Origin: Jiella pelagia
GTDB taxonomy: Bacteria > Pseudomonadota > Alphaproteobacteria > Rhizobiales > Rhizobiaceae
Length of the DNA stretch: 64,000 nt
Reading direction: 5' to 3'
Assembly: GCF_026898155.1 (NCBI RefSeq)
Contig: NZ_CP114029.1
Coordinates: forward strand, 3,142,001-3,206,000
In this document: piece after piece, positions 46,400 to 55,896 of the stretch
Position numbering within the stretch: position 1 is the stretch's first letter
How the letters are laid out: every line of letters begins with the position of its first letter
Position numbers and translations under genes: made by a program
Notes under the pieces: model-generated
The model's database searches: none
The model's input: the letters and a program-made list of their open reading frames with translations, nothing else
What the model was told of the DNA's origin: nothing

Positions 46400-47212
46400 T
46401 CAGCGGGCGGCGAGTGCCGCCTGCTCATCGAAGCCGCGCAGGCGGCCCTGCCCGTGGGCGGTGATGGCGGTAATGGTGCAGCGGTTTCGCCCGGCTTCCT
46501 TGGCCTTGTAGAGATTGGCGTCGGCCGCCTCGTAGACCCGCTCGAAGGGCTGCGGCGAGCGCATGAAGACGCCGCCGATCGAGACGGAAAGCTGCGCGCC
46601 GTTCGTGCCCGAGCCGACATAGAGCCGGTTGATCGCGGCCCGCAGACGCTCGGCGACCATCTCGCCCTGTTCGGCGTTGCTGCAGGGAAGCGAAATGACG
46701 AACTCCTCGCCACCGAGCCGGCCGACAGCGTCGCTCGCGCGTGTCAGCTTCTTCAAGGTCCCGGCGATCCTCTTCAAGGCGACGTCGCCGACGGGGTGGC
46801 CCAGGCGATCGTTGATCCGCTTGAAATGATCGGCATCGACGATGAGCAGCATCAGGCCTTTGTCGCTTTGAGCCAGAAGCCGCAGATGGCCGCGGAACCT
46901 GCGATCGAACCCCTGGCGATTGAGGACCCCGGTCAGCCGGTCGGTCATCGCCGCACGCATCAAGCCGTCATTGTCGGCGTAAAGCGAGGAGACCCTGAAG
47001 GCGAGATAGGCGAGGTAGGGAAGCGCACTCGCGACGGCGATCGCGACGGTGAAACCGACTGCCGGCATCAGGACGGTCTGGCCGTAAGGCTTGAAGAACC
47101 AGAGTGAGAGGGCCGTTGCAGCGAGGGTCACGATGATCACGAGGAGGATGAACTCCCCCAGGACGGTCTTCATTCTGTCTTTTGGTTCATTCATGAAATC
47201 GCCCCGAAACAT
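46400..47212 (-). CDS. Membrane diguanylate cyclase (GGDEF)
   Basis: Predicted c-di-GMP synthase of up to 270 aa (ATG 47194 is an alternative start). Two N-terminal membrane helices (LLVIIVTLAATALSLWFF and VGFTVAIAVASALPYLAYLA) lead into a GGDEF domain starting at DRLTGVLNRQGFDRRF. The active loop is RLGGEEFVISLP. The inhibitory I-site RASD lies five residues before GGEEF, so product feedback is likely intact. No PAS or EAL domain is present. Confidence 0.93.
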   Translation of the reverse strand: MFRGDFMNEPKDRMKTVLGEFILLVIIVTLAATALSLWFFKPYGQTVLMPAVGFTVAIAVASALPYLAYLAFRVSSLYADNDGLMRAAMTDRLTGVLNRQGFDRRFRGHLRLLAQSDKGLMLLIVDADHFKRINDRLGHPVGDVALKRIAGTLKKLTRASDAVGRLGGEEFVISLPCSNAEQGEMVAERLRAAINRLYVGSGTNGAQLSVSIGGVFMRSPQPFERVYEAADANLYKAKEAGRNRCTITAITAHGQGRLRGFDEQAALAAR

Positions 47213-47605
47213 AGCAATTGCCGGTTTGCACTTTGCTTGGGTTTAGCCTGACGATATCTTCTTGAAGATTGGGTCTCGGGCGGTGCTGCAATTTCGTTCA
47301 AATCGTGCCGACCCCGCCGGCGCGGCAGGCTTTGGCGCAAAGCTTTTCCATTGATCGCCGCCCGATTGGTAAAAACAGGCCTCCTATGGATCGGCCTGAC
47401 GTCCTATGTCTGTCGGTGAGCGACGTTTCGACGCAACGGCTGTGCACATCCTTCAGAGCCCGTAGTAAGCGTTTTGCGGGAAACCGCCGAAGGTCAGGAA
47501 AATGAGCCCGCGCCATCCGGCATGAGGTCGTGAGTGCAAGGCCAAACGGGCGCGCCACAAGAAAATACGACCCGGCCGAACGCCGGTCAAAACACGGAGG
47601 ACATC
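47213..47605. other. Intergenic region between the GGDEF gene and cysK
   Basis: About 390 bases carrying the divergent promoters. The only feature I see is a short palindrome ATCTTC TT GAAGAT near 47255 and a good ribosome site (CGGAGG) before cysK. I looked for a SAM-type riboswitch core before cysK and did not recognise one. Confidence 0.4.
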
Positions 47606-48598
47606 ATGGACAAGCCCGTCACGGACAGCCTGCCGCGAACCAAGGGACGTGGTCGGATCTACGATTCCATCACCGATACGATCGGCGATACGCCGCTTGT
47701 GCGCCTCGACAAGTTTGCCAGGGAATACGGCGTGAAGGCCAATCTTCTCGCCAAGCTCGAATTCTTCAATCCGATCGCCAGCGTCAAGGATCGCATCGGC
47801 GTCGCGATGATCGAGAAGCTCGAGGCCGAGGGCAGGATCACCCCTGGCAAGACGACGCTCGTCGAGCCGACCTCCGGCAACACCGGCATCGGCCTCGCCT
47901 TCGCCGCCGCGGCGAAAGGCTACAAGCTCGTCCTCACCATGCCCGAGACGATGTCGATGGAGCGGCGCAAGATGTTGCGTCTCCTCGGCGCCGATCTCGT
48001 CTTGACCGAGGGCGCCAAGGGCATGAAGGGCGCCATCGCCAAGGCCGAGGAACTGGTGCAGAGTCTGCCGGATGCGGTGGTGCCGCAACAGTTCGAAAAT
48101 CCTGCCAATCCGCAGATCCACCGCGTGACGACGGCCGAGGAGATCTGGAACGACACCGGCGGCAAGGTCGACGCGCTGGTCGCCGGTATCGGCACCGGCG
48201 GCACGATCACGGGCGTCGGCCAGGTTCTCAAGGAGCGCAATCCGGCGATCAGGATCGTCGCCGTCGAGCCGGAAGCCTCTCCCGTCCTGTCCGGCGGCAA
48301 TCCCGGACCCCACAAGATCCAGGGCATCGGGGCGGGCTTCGCCCCTGCGATCCTCGACCGCGAGATCTACGACGAAGTCATCCAGGTATCGAACGAGGAG
48401 ACCTTCGAATATGCGCGGATGGTCGCGCGTCTGGAGGGTATTCCCGTCGGCATCTCCTCGGGGGCTGCCGTTCTGGCGGCCGTGAAGGTCGGCCAGCGCG
48501 AGGAGATGGCGGGCAAGAACATCGTCATCATCATCCCGTCCTTCGCCGAGCGCTATCTTTCGACCGCGCTGTTCGAGGGCCTCGCCGACGAAAGCTGA
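47606..48598 (+). CDS. cysK: Cysteine synthase A (O-acetylserine sulfhydrylase)
   Basis: PLP enzyme making cysteine from O-acetylserine and sulfide, 330 aa. The PLP Lys is in [15 protein letters not shown], the substrate loop in [13 protein letters not shown], the phosphate-binding Gly loop in [15 protein letters not shown], and SSGAAVLAA lies near the end. ATG 47606 has CGGAGG upstream. DUF6653 follows 29 bases later and is probably co-transcribed. Confidence 0.95.
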   Translation: MDKPVTDSLPRTKGRGRIYDSITDTIGDTPLVRLDKFAREYGVKANLLAKLEFFNPIASVKDRIGVAMIEKLEAEGRITPGKTTLVEPTSGNTGIGLAFAAAAKGYKLVLTMPETMSMERRKMLRLLGADLVLTEGAKGMKGAIAKAEELVQSLPDAVVPQQFENPANPQIHRVTTAEEIWNDTGGKVDALVAGIGTGGTITGVGQVLKERNPAIRIVAVEPEASPVLSGGNPGPHKIQGIGAGFAPAILDREIYDEVIQVSNEETFEYARMVARLEGIPVGISSGAAVLAAVKVGQREEMAGKNIVIIIPSFAERYLSTALFEGLADES

Positions 48599-48627
48599 TC
48601 CTGTCTGCTGGCGGGGAGGGCAAGGTC

Positions 48628-49146
48628 ATGGATGTCTTTGCCCTCTCCGAGCGGCTGATGCGCATGGACGACGCGGCGTGGGAGCGCCATGCCAATCCGC
48701 TCAGCGTCTGGAGCCGGGTGGCGGCGCTGCCGCTGCTTGTCCTTGCTCTCTGGACGAGAGCCTGGATCGGCTGGTGGTGTCTTGTGCCGGTCGCGGCCGT
48801 CGCGCTCTTCGTCTTCGTCAACCCGCGGCTGTTCGCGCCTCCCGCCCGGCAGGACAGCTGGGCGGCGCGGGCGACCTATGGCGAGCGGCTGTTCCTCGCT
48901 CGGCGGGAGCGGGCCCTCCCGCCGCATCACCAGAAAATGGCGCTGCTTCTGACCGGCGTATCCGCCGCTGGGGTGGCGCCGCTCGTCTACGGCCTCGTCA
49001 TCCTACAGGTCTGGCCGACGCTGCTCGGCCTCGCTCTGGCCATGGGCGGCAAGCTGTGGTTCTGCGACCGCATGGTCTGGCTCTACGAGGACATGCGCGG
49101 CGCCGGCCGGTCGGCCGCAGCCCCGGTCGACGTTCACCGCGGCTGA
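48628..49146 (+). CDS. DUF6653 family membrane protein
   Basis: An uncharacterised 172-aa protein. The opening ERLMRMDDAAWERHANPLSV is characteristic, followed by two helix pairs: LPLLVLALWTRAWIGWWCLV and VAAVALFVFVNPRLF, then VAPLVYGLVILQVWPTLLGL. It ends with GKLWFCDRMVWLYEDMR. The name is from memory of the family pattern. A strong ribosome site (GGGGAGGG) precedes the ATG. No function is known. Confidence 0.78.
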   Translation: MDVFALSERLMRMDDAAWERHANPLSVWSRVAALPLLVLALWTRAWIGWWCLVPVAAVALFVFVNPRLFAPPARQDSWAARATYGERLFLARRERALPPHHQKMALLLTGVSAAGVAPLVYGLVILQVWPTLLGLALAMGGKLWFCDRMVWLYEDMRGAGRSAAAPVDVHRG

Positions 49147-49242
49147 TCCTTGCCAGCTGAGCGCGGGCGCTGTGCTGCGCTGCATGGCGCGGCGGTGGAA
49201 GCCGCCGCACCTTTCGTCTTGAGTTGGGGCGTCCGGCCCGAT

Positions 49243-50463
49243 TCAGCGCCCGTCGCGCTTCGCCAGCGTCCTGAGCCGCAGCGCGTTCAGCTTGATGAAG
49301 CCGGCCGCGTCCTTCTGGTCGTAGGCGCCGTGGTCGTCCTCGAAGGTGACGAGTGCGTCGGAATAGAGCGACTTTTCCGAGGAGCGACCCTCGACGATGA
49401 CGTTGCCCTTGTAGAGCTTGAGGCGCACCTCGCCCTCGACGTTGCGCTGGCTGAGGTCGATCGCCGCCTGCAGCATCTCGCGCTCCGGCGAGAACCAGAA
49501 GCCGTTGTAGATCAGCTCGGCATAGCGCGGCATCAGCTCGTCCTTCAGATGCGCCGCGCCGCGATCGAGCGTGATTGATTCGATCGCCCGGTGAGCAACG
49601 AGCAGGATCGTGCCGCCCGGCGTCTCGTAGATGCCGCGGGACTTCATGCCGACGAAGCGGTTCTCGACGAGGTCCAGCCGGCCGATGCCGTTGTCGCGGC
49701 CGAGATCGTTCAGCGCCGCGAGCAGCTCATGCGGCTTCATCGCCTTGCCGTCGATCGAGATCGGATCGCCGTTCTTGAAGCCGATGGTGATGACGGTCGG
49801 CTTGTCCGGAGCCTCCTCGGGGCTGACCGTGCGCATGAAGACGTAGGGCGGCGGCGTCTCGGCTGGATCCTCCAGCACCTTGCCCTCCGAGGACGAGTGC
49901 AGGAGATTGGCGTCGACCGAGAAGGGCGCCTCGCCGCGCTTGTCCTTGGTGACGAGGATCTGGTTCTTCTCGGCGAAATCGATCAGGTCGGTGCGCGACT
50001 TGAACTCCCAGTCGCGCCAGGGGGCGATCACCTTGATGTCAGGTGCTAGAGCGTAGGCCGACAGCTCGAACCGCACCTGGTCGTTTCCCTTGCCCGTCGC
50101 GCCATGGGCGATCGCGTCGGCGCCGGTCTCTCTGGCGATGTCGACGAGGTGCTTGGAAATCAGCGGCCGGGCGATCGAGGTGCCGAGGAGATAGGTGCCC
50201 TCGTAGACGGCGTTCGCCCTGAACATCGGAAAGACGAAGTCGCGGCAGAACTCCTCGCGCACGTCGACGATGCGGATGTCCTTGACGCCGGCCCGTTCGG
50301 CCTTCTCGCGCGCCGGGGTGAGTTCCTCGCCCTGGCCGAGATCGGCGGTGAAGGTGACGACCTCGGCGCCGAACTCGGTCTGCAGCCATTTCAGGATGAT
50401 CGAGGTGTCGAGCCCGCCCGAATAGGCGAGGACGACTTTCTTGACGTCGCGCGTGTTGGCCAT
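49243..50463 (-). CDS. argG: Argininosuccinate synthase
   Basis: ATP-dependent ligase joining citrulline and aspartate in arginine synthesis, 406 aa. The PP-loop is [17 protein letters not shown]; other signatures are [23 protein letters not shown]-like [16 protein letters not shown] and [20 protein letters not shown]. Length and start (ATG 50463) are standard. It stands alone; the roughly 220-base upstream region holds no regulatory motif I recognise. Confidence 0.96.
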   Translation of the reverse strand: MANTRDVKKVVLAYSGGLDTSIILKWLQTEFGAEVVTFTADLGQGEELTPAREKAERAGVKDIRIVDVREEFCRDFVFPMFRANAVYEGTYLLGTSIARPLISKHLVDIARETGADAIAHGATGKGNDQVRFELSAYALAPDIKVIAPWRDWEFKSRTDLIDFAEKNQILVTKDKRGEAPFSVDANLLHSSSEGKVLEDPAETPPPYVFMRTVSPEEAPDKPTVITIGFKNGDPISIDGKAMKPHELLAALNDLGRDNGIGRLDLVENRFVGMKSRGIYETPGGTILLVAHRAIESITLDRGAAHLKDELMPRYAELIYNGFWFSPEREMLQAAIDLSQRNVEGEVRLKLYKGNVIVEGRSSEKSLYSDALVTFEDDHGAYDQKDAAGFIKLNALRLRTLAKRDGR

Positions 50464-50687
50464 GGTTTCAGTCCGTTAGAACGGGGTTCCGAGATTGCAG
50501 AGCGCCACGGACCCGAATGTCTTGCCATCTCGTCGTCCGGTCTTTGCCGGCGTCCGAGGTTCTCGGGCGCATGCTCTAGCGCAATCGGGTTGGCAAAAGA
50601 AGGAACTACCGAGAAATTTCGCCCGGTTGGCTGGCATGCGGGGGTATTGCGCCGACGGCGAGGACGGTGACGTCGCGAATTCGGCTC

Positions 50688-51764
50688 TCAGTCCACAATG
50701 AAGCGTTCGGGATCGTCGCCCCACCGCGTGAGGTCATCGCGAAACTTTGCGTAATTGCCGGGACGATAGGGGTAGCGCTCGAATTGGCCCCGGCGGGCGT
50801 GCTCCGCGCGTCTGGCGACGGACCGGTGGACGCGTTCGGTGCAGTCGCCTCCGAGCGGTCTGACATGGCGCGGCAACAGCTTCCATTTTCCCTTTCGCGA
50901 CTCTTGATCGTCGCCCCAGCGATCTTCGCTTTGGCGGTCTATCTTATGCTCCAGATAAATTTCGTCGAAGTCGACGACGCTACGCGCCTCGTTAACCATC
51001 CAAAGGAAGGTCCTGTTGGAAAGGAGGTTTTCCCCGTAGCCGCCGCCGACATTAGAGTGGACGCCCGGAAACCAGACCTGCCTGACGGTCTGGCGCTCGG
51101 CAAGGATCGAATCGCCGATGTCGTTCGTCGTCTTCCAGAGGGTCGGCTTGAACGGCCCGCGCTGCTCGTCGACGGCGAGGGCGTGACAGGCGTATGTGAT
51201 CTTTTCATTAAGTTCGACATCGTGGAAATTGTAGCGCCACTGGCCGATCCAGCGCAGCCCGCCGAAGGGAATGCCGAGCGAGCCGACCGTATCCCACACG
51301 CCGAGGAAGGCGATGTCCGGTCGGGCATAGATCCAATCATGTTTTTCCTTGAGGAATTCCGGCGTCAGCCTCTTCGTGCGGTAGCGCTCGTAAAATTCCG
51401 GCAACTGGTCGGAATCCTTCTTGTGCAGGATGCCCATCTTCGCCACCAGCCCCGCCAGGGAGCGCACCGTGTATGCGCCGCGCGAGAAGCCGAACATCGC
51501 GATCTTGTCGCCGTCCTCGAAGTTGTGAACCAGAAACTGGTAGGCTTGGATGATGTTCTTGTTCAAGCCGAGGCCCATGGTGCCGCCAAGGAATCTGTCA
51601 ACCGCGTTCCCGGTGCCGACACCCTCGTCGTAGTAGGTGATTTGCACCCCGTTGCGTGGCGACTTGGGGGGAATGGCCCGCGCCATCTTGAGCACGTTGG
51701 TTACATCGCCTTTTTGATCAGGAGCGTTCCAAGTGTCGTCGCAGCAAATAACCAGAAGTTTCAT
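50688..51764 (-). CDS. DUF2235 alpha/beta-hydrolase-like protein
   Basis: A 358-aa protein of the DUF2235 family, related to Tle1-type phospholipases. The nucleophile elbow is MFGFSRGAYTVRSLAGLV (GxSxG). The opening VICCDDTWNAPD is a variant of the usual FxDGTWN start, and PGVHSNVGGGY carries the likely catalytic His. No signal peptide is present. Tle1 relatives are type VI secretion effectors, but no vgrG, hcp or immunity gene is nearby, so an effector role is unsupported. The upstream region is AT-rich with a perfect 9-bp inverted repeat. Confidence 0.88.
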   Translation of the reverse strand: MKLLVICCDDTWNAPDQKGDVTNVLKMARAIPPKSPRNGVQITYYDEGVGTGNAVDRFLGGTMGLGLNKNIIQAYQFLVHNFEDGDKIAMFGFSRGAYTVRSLAGLVAKMGILHKKDSDQLPEFYERYRTKRLTPEFLKEKHDWIYARPDIAFLGVWDTVGSLGIPFGGLRWIGQWRYNFHDVELNEKITYACHALAVDEQRGPFKPTLWKTTNDIGDSILAERQTVRQVWFPGVHSNVGGGYGENLLSNRTFLWMVNEARSVVDFDEIYLEHKIDRQSEDRWGDDQESRKGKWKLLPRHVRPLGGDCTERVHRSVARRAEHARRGQFERYPYRPGNYAKFRDDLTRWGDDPERFIVD

Positions 51765-51788
51765 CGATCTCCCCCAGGGGCAGATAAA

Positions 51789-51823
51789 ATTGCATTTAAT
51801 GATATTGCAATCGGAAATGCAAT
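51789..51823. promoter_or_regulatory. Inverted repeat upstream of the DUF2235 gene
   Basis: ATTGCATTT and AAATGCAAT are perfect 9-bp arms 17 bases apart, with TTGCAA between them. The site lies 25-60 bases before the DUF2235 start in an AT-rich island, also within 75-110 bases of the divergent LysE gene. It looks like an operator; the regulator is unknown. Confidence 0.5.
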
Positions 51824-51897
51824 CATGCGTTGCTTGAGCCGTGGCTCGATTGCCGCCTGCGGCTATGTCTGCTCGACGGGTGTGCTATAGGTCAGGG

Positions 51898-52551
51898 ATG
51901 AACACGCTGCCCTTCATCCCCGACCTCTCAACCCTTCTCGCCTTTTCCCTCGCCTGTTTCATCCTGACGATCACGCCGGGCCCGGACATGACGCTGTTCT
52001 TGGGCCGGACGCTCGCTGGCGGGCGAGCTGCCGGGATCGCCGCCTTTGCCGGCGCCTCGACCGGGTCGCTGATCCACACGACGCTTGCCGCCGTCGGCCT
52101 GTCGGCGCTGATCGCGGCCTCGCCTGAAGCGTTCTGGGTGCTGAAGATCGTCGGCGCGGGCTATCTGATATTCCTCGCCGTCCAGGCGATCCGCTTCGGC
52201 TCGACCTTCCGGGTCGACGCCAGGGGAGCGGCGAAGTCCCGCTCGCTGAAGGCCAGTTGGCTGACCGGCATCGGCATCAACCTGTCGAATCCCAAGATCA
52301 TTCTGTTCTTCGTGTCCTTCCTGCCGCAGTTCATCCAGGCCGGCGATCCCCATGCCGGCGGCAAGCTGTTCTTCCTCGGAGTCTATTTCATCGTCTTCTC
52401 GATCCCCTTCTGCATCGCGATGATCTGGGCCGCCGACGGCCTCTCGGCGGCGCTGAAGCGGCGGCCGACCATCACCCGGGCGATCGACTGGGTGTTCGCC
52501 ATCGTCTTCTCGGTCTTCGCCGTGAAGATCCTGCTGACGCAAGGGCGCTGA
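51898..52551 (+). CDS. LysE/RhtB-family amino-acid exporter
   Basis: Inner-membrane exporter of 217 aa with about six membrane helices. Family hallmarks are FSLACFILTITPGPDMTLFL near the N-terminus and LTGIGINLSNPKIILFFVSF in the middle. Members export lysine, threonine, homoserine or related compounds; the substrate cannot be read from sequence. ATG 51898 (MNTLPFIPDL) is chosen; an upstream ATG at 51841 adds a non-hydrophobic leader. Confidence 0.93.
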   Translation: MNTLPFIPDLSTLLAFSLACFILTITPGPDMTLFLGRTLAGGRAAGIAAFAGASTGSLIHTTLAAVGLSALIAASPEAFWVLKIVGAGYLIFLAVQAIRFGSTFRVDARGAAKSRSLKASWLTGIGINLSNPKIILFFVSFLPQFIQAGDPHAGGKLFFLGVYFIVFSIPFCIAMIWAADGLSAALKRRPTITRAIDWVFAIVFSVFAVKILLTQGR

Positions 52552-52565
52552 GCGACCGTTCAACC

Positions 52566-53600
52566 CTACCAGAGCGGCTCGTTCGGATCCCGGGCAAAGA
52601 GCGGATCCACCTGGCGCAGAGTCGCCTTGCGGTCGATGCCGTTGACGACGATGGTGGTGATGAAGCTCGGATCGGCCATCGCATAGCAGGCATTGCCGAG
52701 AAACCCGCCGCCCTGGTCCAGCGCCACGCGGATGGGTGGATTTTCAGGGTCGGCATGAACCGGCTCCCCGGCCATGAGGTCGATCGCCTCGCCCGGATCC
52801 AGCCCCAGCAGCGCCGCGCGCACCGCTTCGGTGCCATCGTCGATTGGATATTTGTCGTCCAGCATCCGCCAGCGCATGATCTCGGTGGTGGCCATCGGCC
52901 GGACGTCGTCGCCGATCCGGCCGCCCGCCTCGGCGAAGGCGCCGATCATCGTCTGGACGGCGTTCCGGCAGGCGGCCCTCGGCCAGTCCTGCGGCAGTGG
53001 CAGGGGATCGCCTGTCAAAGCGAGGCCGAGGCCGGCGATCTCGGCGGGCGTGTCGATCATCTCCATCTCGGCCGGTCCGGTGGTCAGGAGCTTCGACAAG
53101 AGCCCGCCATCCACCTCGCGCATGCGTGTCGCGTAGTCGAGAAGCAGCGCGTTGACGAGGCGCGACTGGTCGAGGACCTCGTTGACCAACTCCACCTGGT
53201 CGTTCCGGCCGGAGAAGAAGCCGTGATAGCCGAGTTGGGCGCCGGGCTCGATCTCGCGGCGGACGACATGGGCATAGGTGCCGAAGGCGCGGCCGCCGAG
53301 AAAGGCGATGGCGCAGGCGCTGAGGCAGCTTTTGCCTTGCTCGACCAGCGTGCCGGCATAAACGCCATGGATCGCCTCGCCGAGCCGCATGCCTTCCATG
53401 AGGCTGCCGCCGGGAGAATTGAAGGAGACCGTCCAGAGCGGCCCGTCGATCTGCGGCGCGACGGTGGCGGCAAATTTCGCCGCGTCGCCCTTTTCGATCG
53501 GACCCGTCGCGTGGACCGTCTCACCGTCGATGCGAAACTCCATCGCCGGGGAGGAGACCGGCAGCAGGCAGAGCGGGAAGGCGAGCAGAAGAGGTTTCAT
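52566..53600 (-). CDS. Periplasmic ClpP/crotonase-like protein (COG3904-type)
   Basis: A 344-aa exported protein. The start at ATG 53600 gives a signal peptide, MKPLLLAFPLCLLPVSSPA. The ClpP-like fold is suggested by TVSFNSPGGSLMEGMRLGEA and by GKSCLSACAIAFLGGRAFG, where a catalytic Ser would lie, with a following LGYHGFF. The C-terminal 130 residues are unfamiliar. Proteolytic activity is not proven for this family. It converges with the LysE gene. Confidence 0.7.
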   Translation of the reverse strand: MKPLLLAFPLCLLPVSSPAMEFRIDGETVHATGPIEKGDAAKFAATVAPQIDGPLWTVSFNSPGGSLMEGMRLGEAIHGVYAGTLVEQGKSCLSACAIAFLGGRAFGTYAHVVRREIEPGAQLGYHGFFSGRNDQVELVNEVLDQSRLVNALLLDYATRMREVDGGLLSKLLTTGPAEMEMIDTPAEIAGLGLALTGDPLPLPQDWPRAACRNAVQTMIGAFAEAGGRIGDDVRPMATTEIMRWRMLDDKYPIDDGTEAVRAALLGLDPGEAIDLMAGEPVHADPENPPIRVALDQGGGFLGNACYAMADPSFITTIVVNGIDRKATLRQVDPLFARDPNEPLW

Positions 53601-53687
53601 CGGGCCGACCGCATATCGATGACGTTGCGTCATCCTAGAGCGGGTCGGTTCAGGATGCACCTCGGCAGTGGCTCGCCTCGCTCAGCC

Positions 53688-54272
53688 TCAATAAGGCGGC
53701 GGCGTCTTCGCCTTCTGGGCCTTCGTCGCTTCGGCCCACCATTCCAGATCGGCGGCAAAGCGCGGGAAGGCCTTTTGAAGATGCCCCCCCGCATCGCCCG
53801 TCGGCTGTCCGTCTTCGTCCAGTGTCGCGGAGATCGGCCCGACGCTGAGGGCCGAGGAGATCACCAGCATGCCCATCTCCGACAGCGTGCCGTGCCAGGC
53901 GAGGCCCGCCCTGACGCCGGCAAAGCGTCCGGCCGAATAGCTGGCGATCGCGGCCGGGCGCCAGAACCATTCCTCCAGGAAATGGTCGGTGAGGTTCTTC
54001 AGCCCCGGCTGCATGCCCCAATTGTACTCGCCGGTGACGAAGACGAAGCCGTCCGCTGTCTTGATCTTGGCGGCAAGCGTCTCGAGCGCTTCCGGCGCGG
54101 TGCCTTGCTCGTATTCCTTGTACATCCGGTCGAGCATCGGCAGATCGAGCGCCTTGGCGTCGATCAGCTCGCAGTCATGGCCGCGCGTGTTGAAGCCGTC
54201 GACCACGAATTCGGCAAGGCGGATGCCCATGCGGTCGCGGCGATAGGAGCCGTAGAACACCAGAAACTTCAT
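53688..54272 (-). CDS. NADPH-dependent FMN reductase family protein
   Basis: Flavodoxin-fold oxidoreductase of 194 aa. MKFLVFYGSYRRDRMGIRLA forms the FMN phosphate loop, and FVFVTGEYNWGMQPGLKNLT, with DHFLEEW after it, is the family signature. The substrate (quinone, azo compound or flavin) is not predictable. ATG 54272 is chosen with GGAGG close upstream; the leader contains one GAGCCTC (54284-54290). It is divergent from ompW. Confidence 0.88.
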   Translation of the reverse strand: MKFLVFYGSYRRDRMGIRLAEFVVDGFNTRGHDCELIDAKALDLPMLDRMYKEYEQGTAPEALETLAAKIKTADGFVFVTGEYNWGMQPGLKNLTDHFLEEWFWRPAAIASYSAGRFAGVRAGLAWHGTLSEMGMLVISSALSVGPISATLDEDGQPTGDAGGHLQKAFPRFAADLEWWAEATKAQKAKTPPPY

Positions 54273-54374
54273 GCTGCCGAGCCTCCGTCGTCTTGGAACG
54301 GGCGCGGGTGCCCACACCGCCAAGTGAGCGAGCTTTAGGCCAGGGGAAGGGGTACGGCCGATTGTGGCGACAAT

Positions 54375-54388
54375 TTGATCTGGATCAA
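54375..54388 (+). promoter_or_regulatory. FNR/FixK site upstream of ompW
   Basis: TTGATCTGGATCAA is a perfect TTGA-N6-TCAA site with extended symmetry (TTGAT/ATCAA). It lies 69 bases before the ompW start. OmpW is FNR-controlled in enteric bacteria, so the link is consistent with known biology. It is the second perfect site of this type in the window. Confidence 0.82.
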
Positions 54389-54456
54389 GTCGATCGCATG
54401 CCGGACTGACTAATCGTGGGCGTGCTGACAATCACGCATCCCACCAGAGTCGATCC

Positions 54457-55134
54457 ATGAAAATCAATCAGATCTGCCCCACCGCGCTTCTCGCAGGCGC
54501 CGCTCTTGCCGTCATCACCGTGGGCGGACCGGCCGCTGCCGCCGATCTGACGGGCATCGCCGCGCCTGTCGAATATCAGAGCCCCTGGCAGATCCGCCTG
54601 CGCGGCCTCGGCGTCATCACCGAGGACAAGGGCTATGTCGACGGCGTGCTCGACTCCGATCTCTCCTATTCGGACACGGTGATCCCGGAACTCGACATCA
54701 GCTACTTCTTCACCGACAACATCGCCGCTGAACTCATCCTCGGCACGACCTATGCCAATGTGATGGGCGACGGTTCCCTCACGGCCATGGGCCGGATCGG
54801 CAAGACATGGCTTCTGCCGCCGACGCTGACCCTGCAATACCACTTCACGGATCTCGGCCGGTTCAAGCCCTATGTTGGCGCCGGCGCCACCTACGCGATC
54901 TTCTACAACCAGGACGCTGACGGTGTCCAAGATATGGACATCGACAACACGTTCGGCGCGGCGCTACAGGTCGGCTTCGACTACATGATCGACGATCACT
55001 GGGGCTGGAACGTCGACGTGAAGAAGATCTTCCTCGAGCCTGATTACACGGTCACCGTCGGCGGGGCCGAGCTTTCCGGAAAGGCGAAGCTCAATCCCTG
55101 GCTGATCGGAACGGGCGTGACCTATCGCTTCTGA
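54457..55134 (+). CDS. ompW: OmpW-family outer-membrane protein
   Basis: Eight-stranded beta-barrel, 225 aa. The signal peptide is LLAGAALAVITVGGPAAAA. Family features are WQIRLRGLGVITEDKG, ELDISYFFTDNIAAELILGT, TLTLQYHFTDLGRFKPYVGA, GFDYMIDDHWGWNVDVKKIF and a C-terminal aromatic (TGVTYRF) for barrel assembly. OmpW proteins move small hydrophobic molecules. The gene stands alone with its own FNR site and terminator. Confidence 0.93.
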   Translation: MKINQICPTALLAGAALAVITVGGPAAAADLTGIAAPVEYQSPWQIRLRGLGVITEDKGYVDGVLDSDLSYSDTVIPELDISYFFTDNIAAELILGTTYANVMGDGSLTAMGRIGKTWLLPPTLTLQYHFTDLGRFKPYVGAGATYAIFYNQDADGVQDMDIDNTFGAALQVGFDYMIDDHWGWNVDVKKIFLEPDYTVTVGGAELSGKAKLNPWLIGTGVTYRF

Positions 55135-55197
55135 ACGATATCCCGAACGGGGGGCGGTGCCGGGATCGGATGGGGGCCTGGCATCGTGAGGCGTGGT

Positions 55198-55237
55198 CGG
55201 GGCGCGAGCTTGGTGCTGGCGCCCCGATCGCGCTTTT
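55198..55237 (+). terminator. Terminator after ompW
   Basis: CGGGGCGC and GCGCCCCG form an 8-bp stem with a 13-base loop, followed by ATCGCGCTTTT. It ends at the stop codon of the convergent GST gene. Confidence 0.65.
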
Positions 55238-55896
55238 ATGCATAGGCATAGGGCCCGCCACGCTTCAGGCCCTGGCGATAGGCCGGCCGCGTGTGGATGC
55301 GCTGCAGGAAATCGCGCAGGCGCGGATGGTATTCGTAGCCGAAGCGCGTCGCTGCGGCTTCCACCGGGAAGCTCATCATGATGTCGGCGACGGAGATCTC
55401 GGGGCCGGCGAACCAGCCGGTCTTTTCGATCGAGCGCTCCCAATGGTCGAGGTGCAGTGCCATCTGCGGCTTTACCAGCATCTCGTCGACCTTTTCCATC
55501 GCGGTCTTGAGGATCGGCTTGGCGAAGAAGGGTGCGCGGTCCGGGATCATCTGCAGGACGAGCATCAGGAACAAGGGCGGCATTGCCGAGCCTTCGGCGT
55601 AGTGCAGGAAATGCCGCGCCTGCCAGTAGTCCTCGCTGCCCTTTGGCGGCATCAGCCGGCCGTCGCCGTGCTTTGCCAGGATGTATTCGACGATCGCGCC
55701 GGTTTCGGCGATCGTGTGGTCGTCGTCAGTGATGACCGGCGACTTGCCGAGAGGGTGGACCTTCTTCAGTTCGGGCGGCGCCTGCAGGTCCTTGGTCCGC
55801 TCGTAGCGCGTCACTTCGTAGGGCGCGCCGAGCCTCTTCGAGCAGCCAGAGCACCCGCTGGGAGCGCGAATTGTTCAGATGATGGACGGTGAGCAA
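55236..55896 (-). CDS. Glutathione S-transferase family protein (frame broken by one extra base)
   Basis: GST-fold protein. The N-terminal thioredoxin-like part reads LTVHHLNNSRSQRVLWLLEE; the Ser after NN is the likely catalytic position. The frame breaks at 55830-55836 (GAGCCTC for GACCTC). With one base removed it continues LLEEVGAPYEVTRYERTKDL and GKSPVITDDDHTIAETGAIV to 55236 (219 aa). The helical C-terminal domain is intact. The start is probably TTG 55896 with GGAG upstream. The substrate is unknown. Confidence 0.88.
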
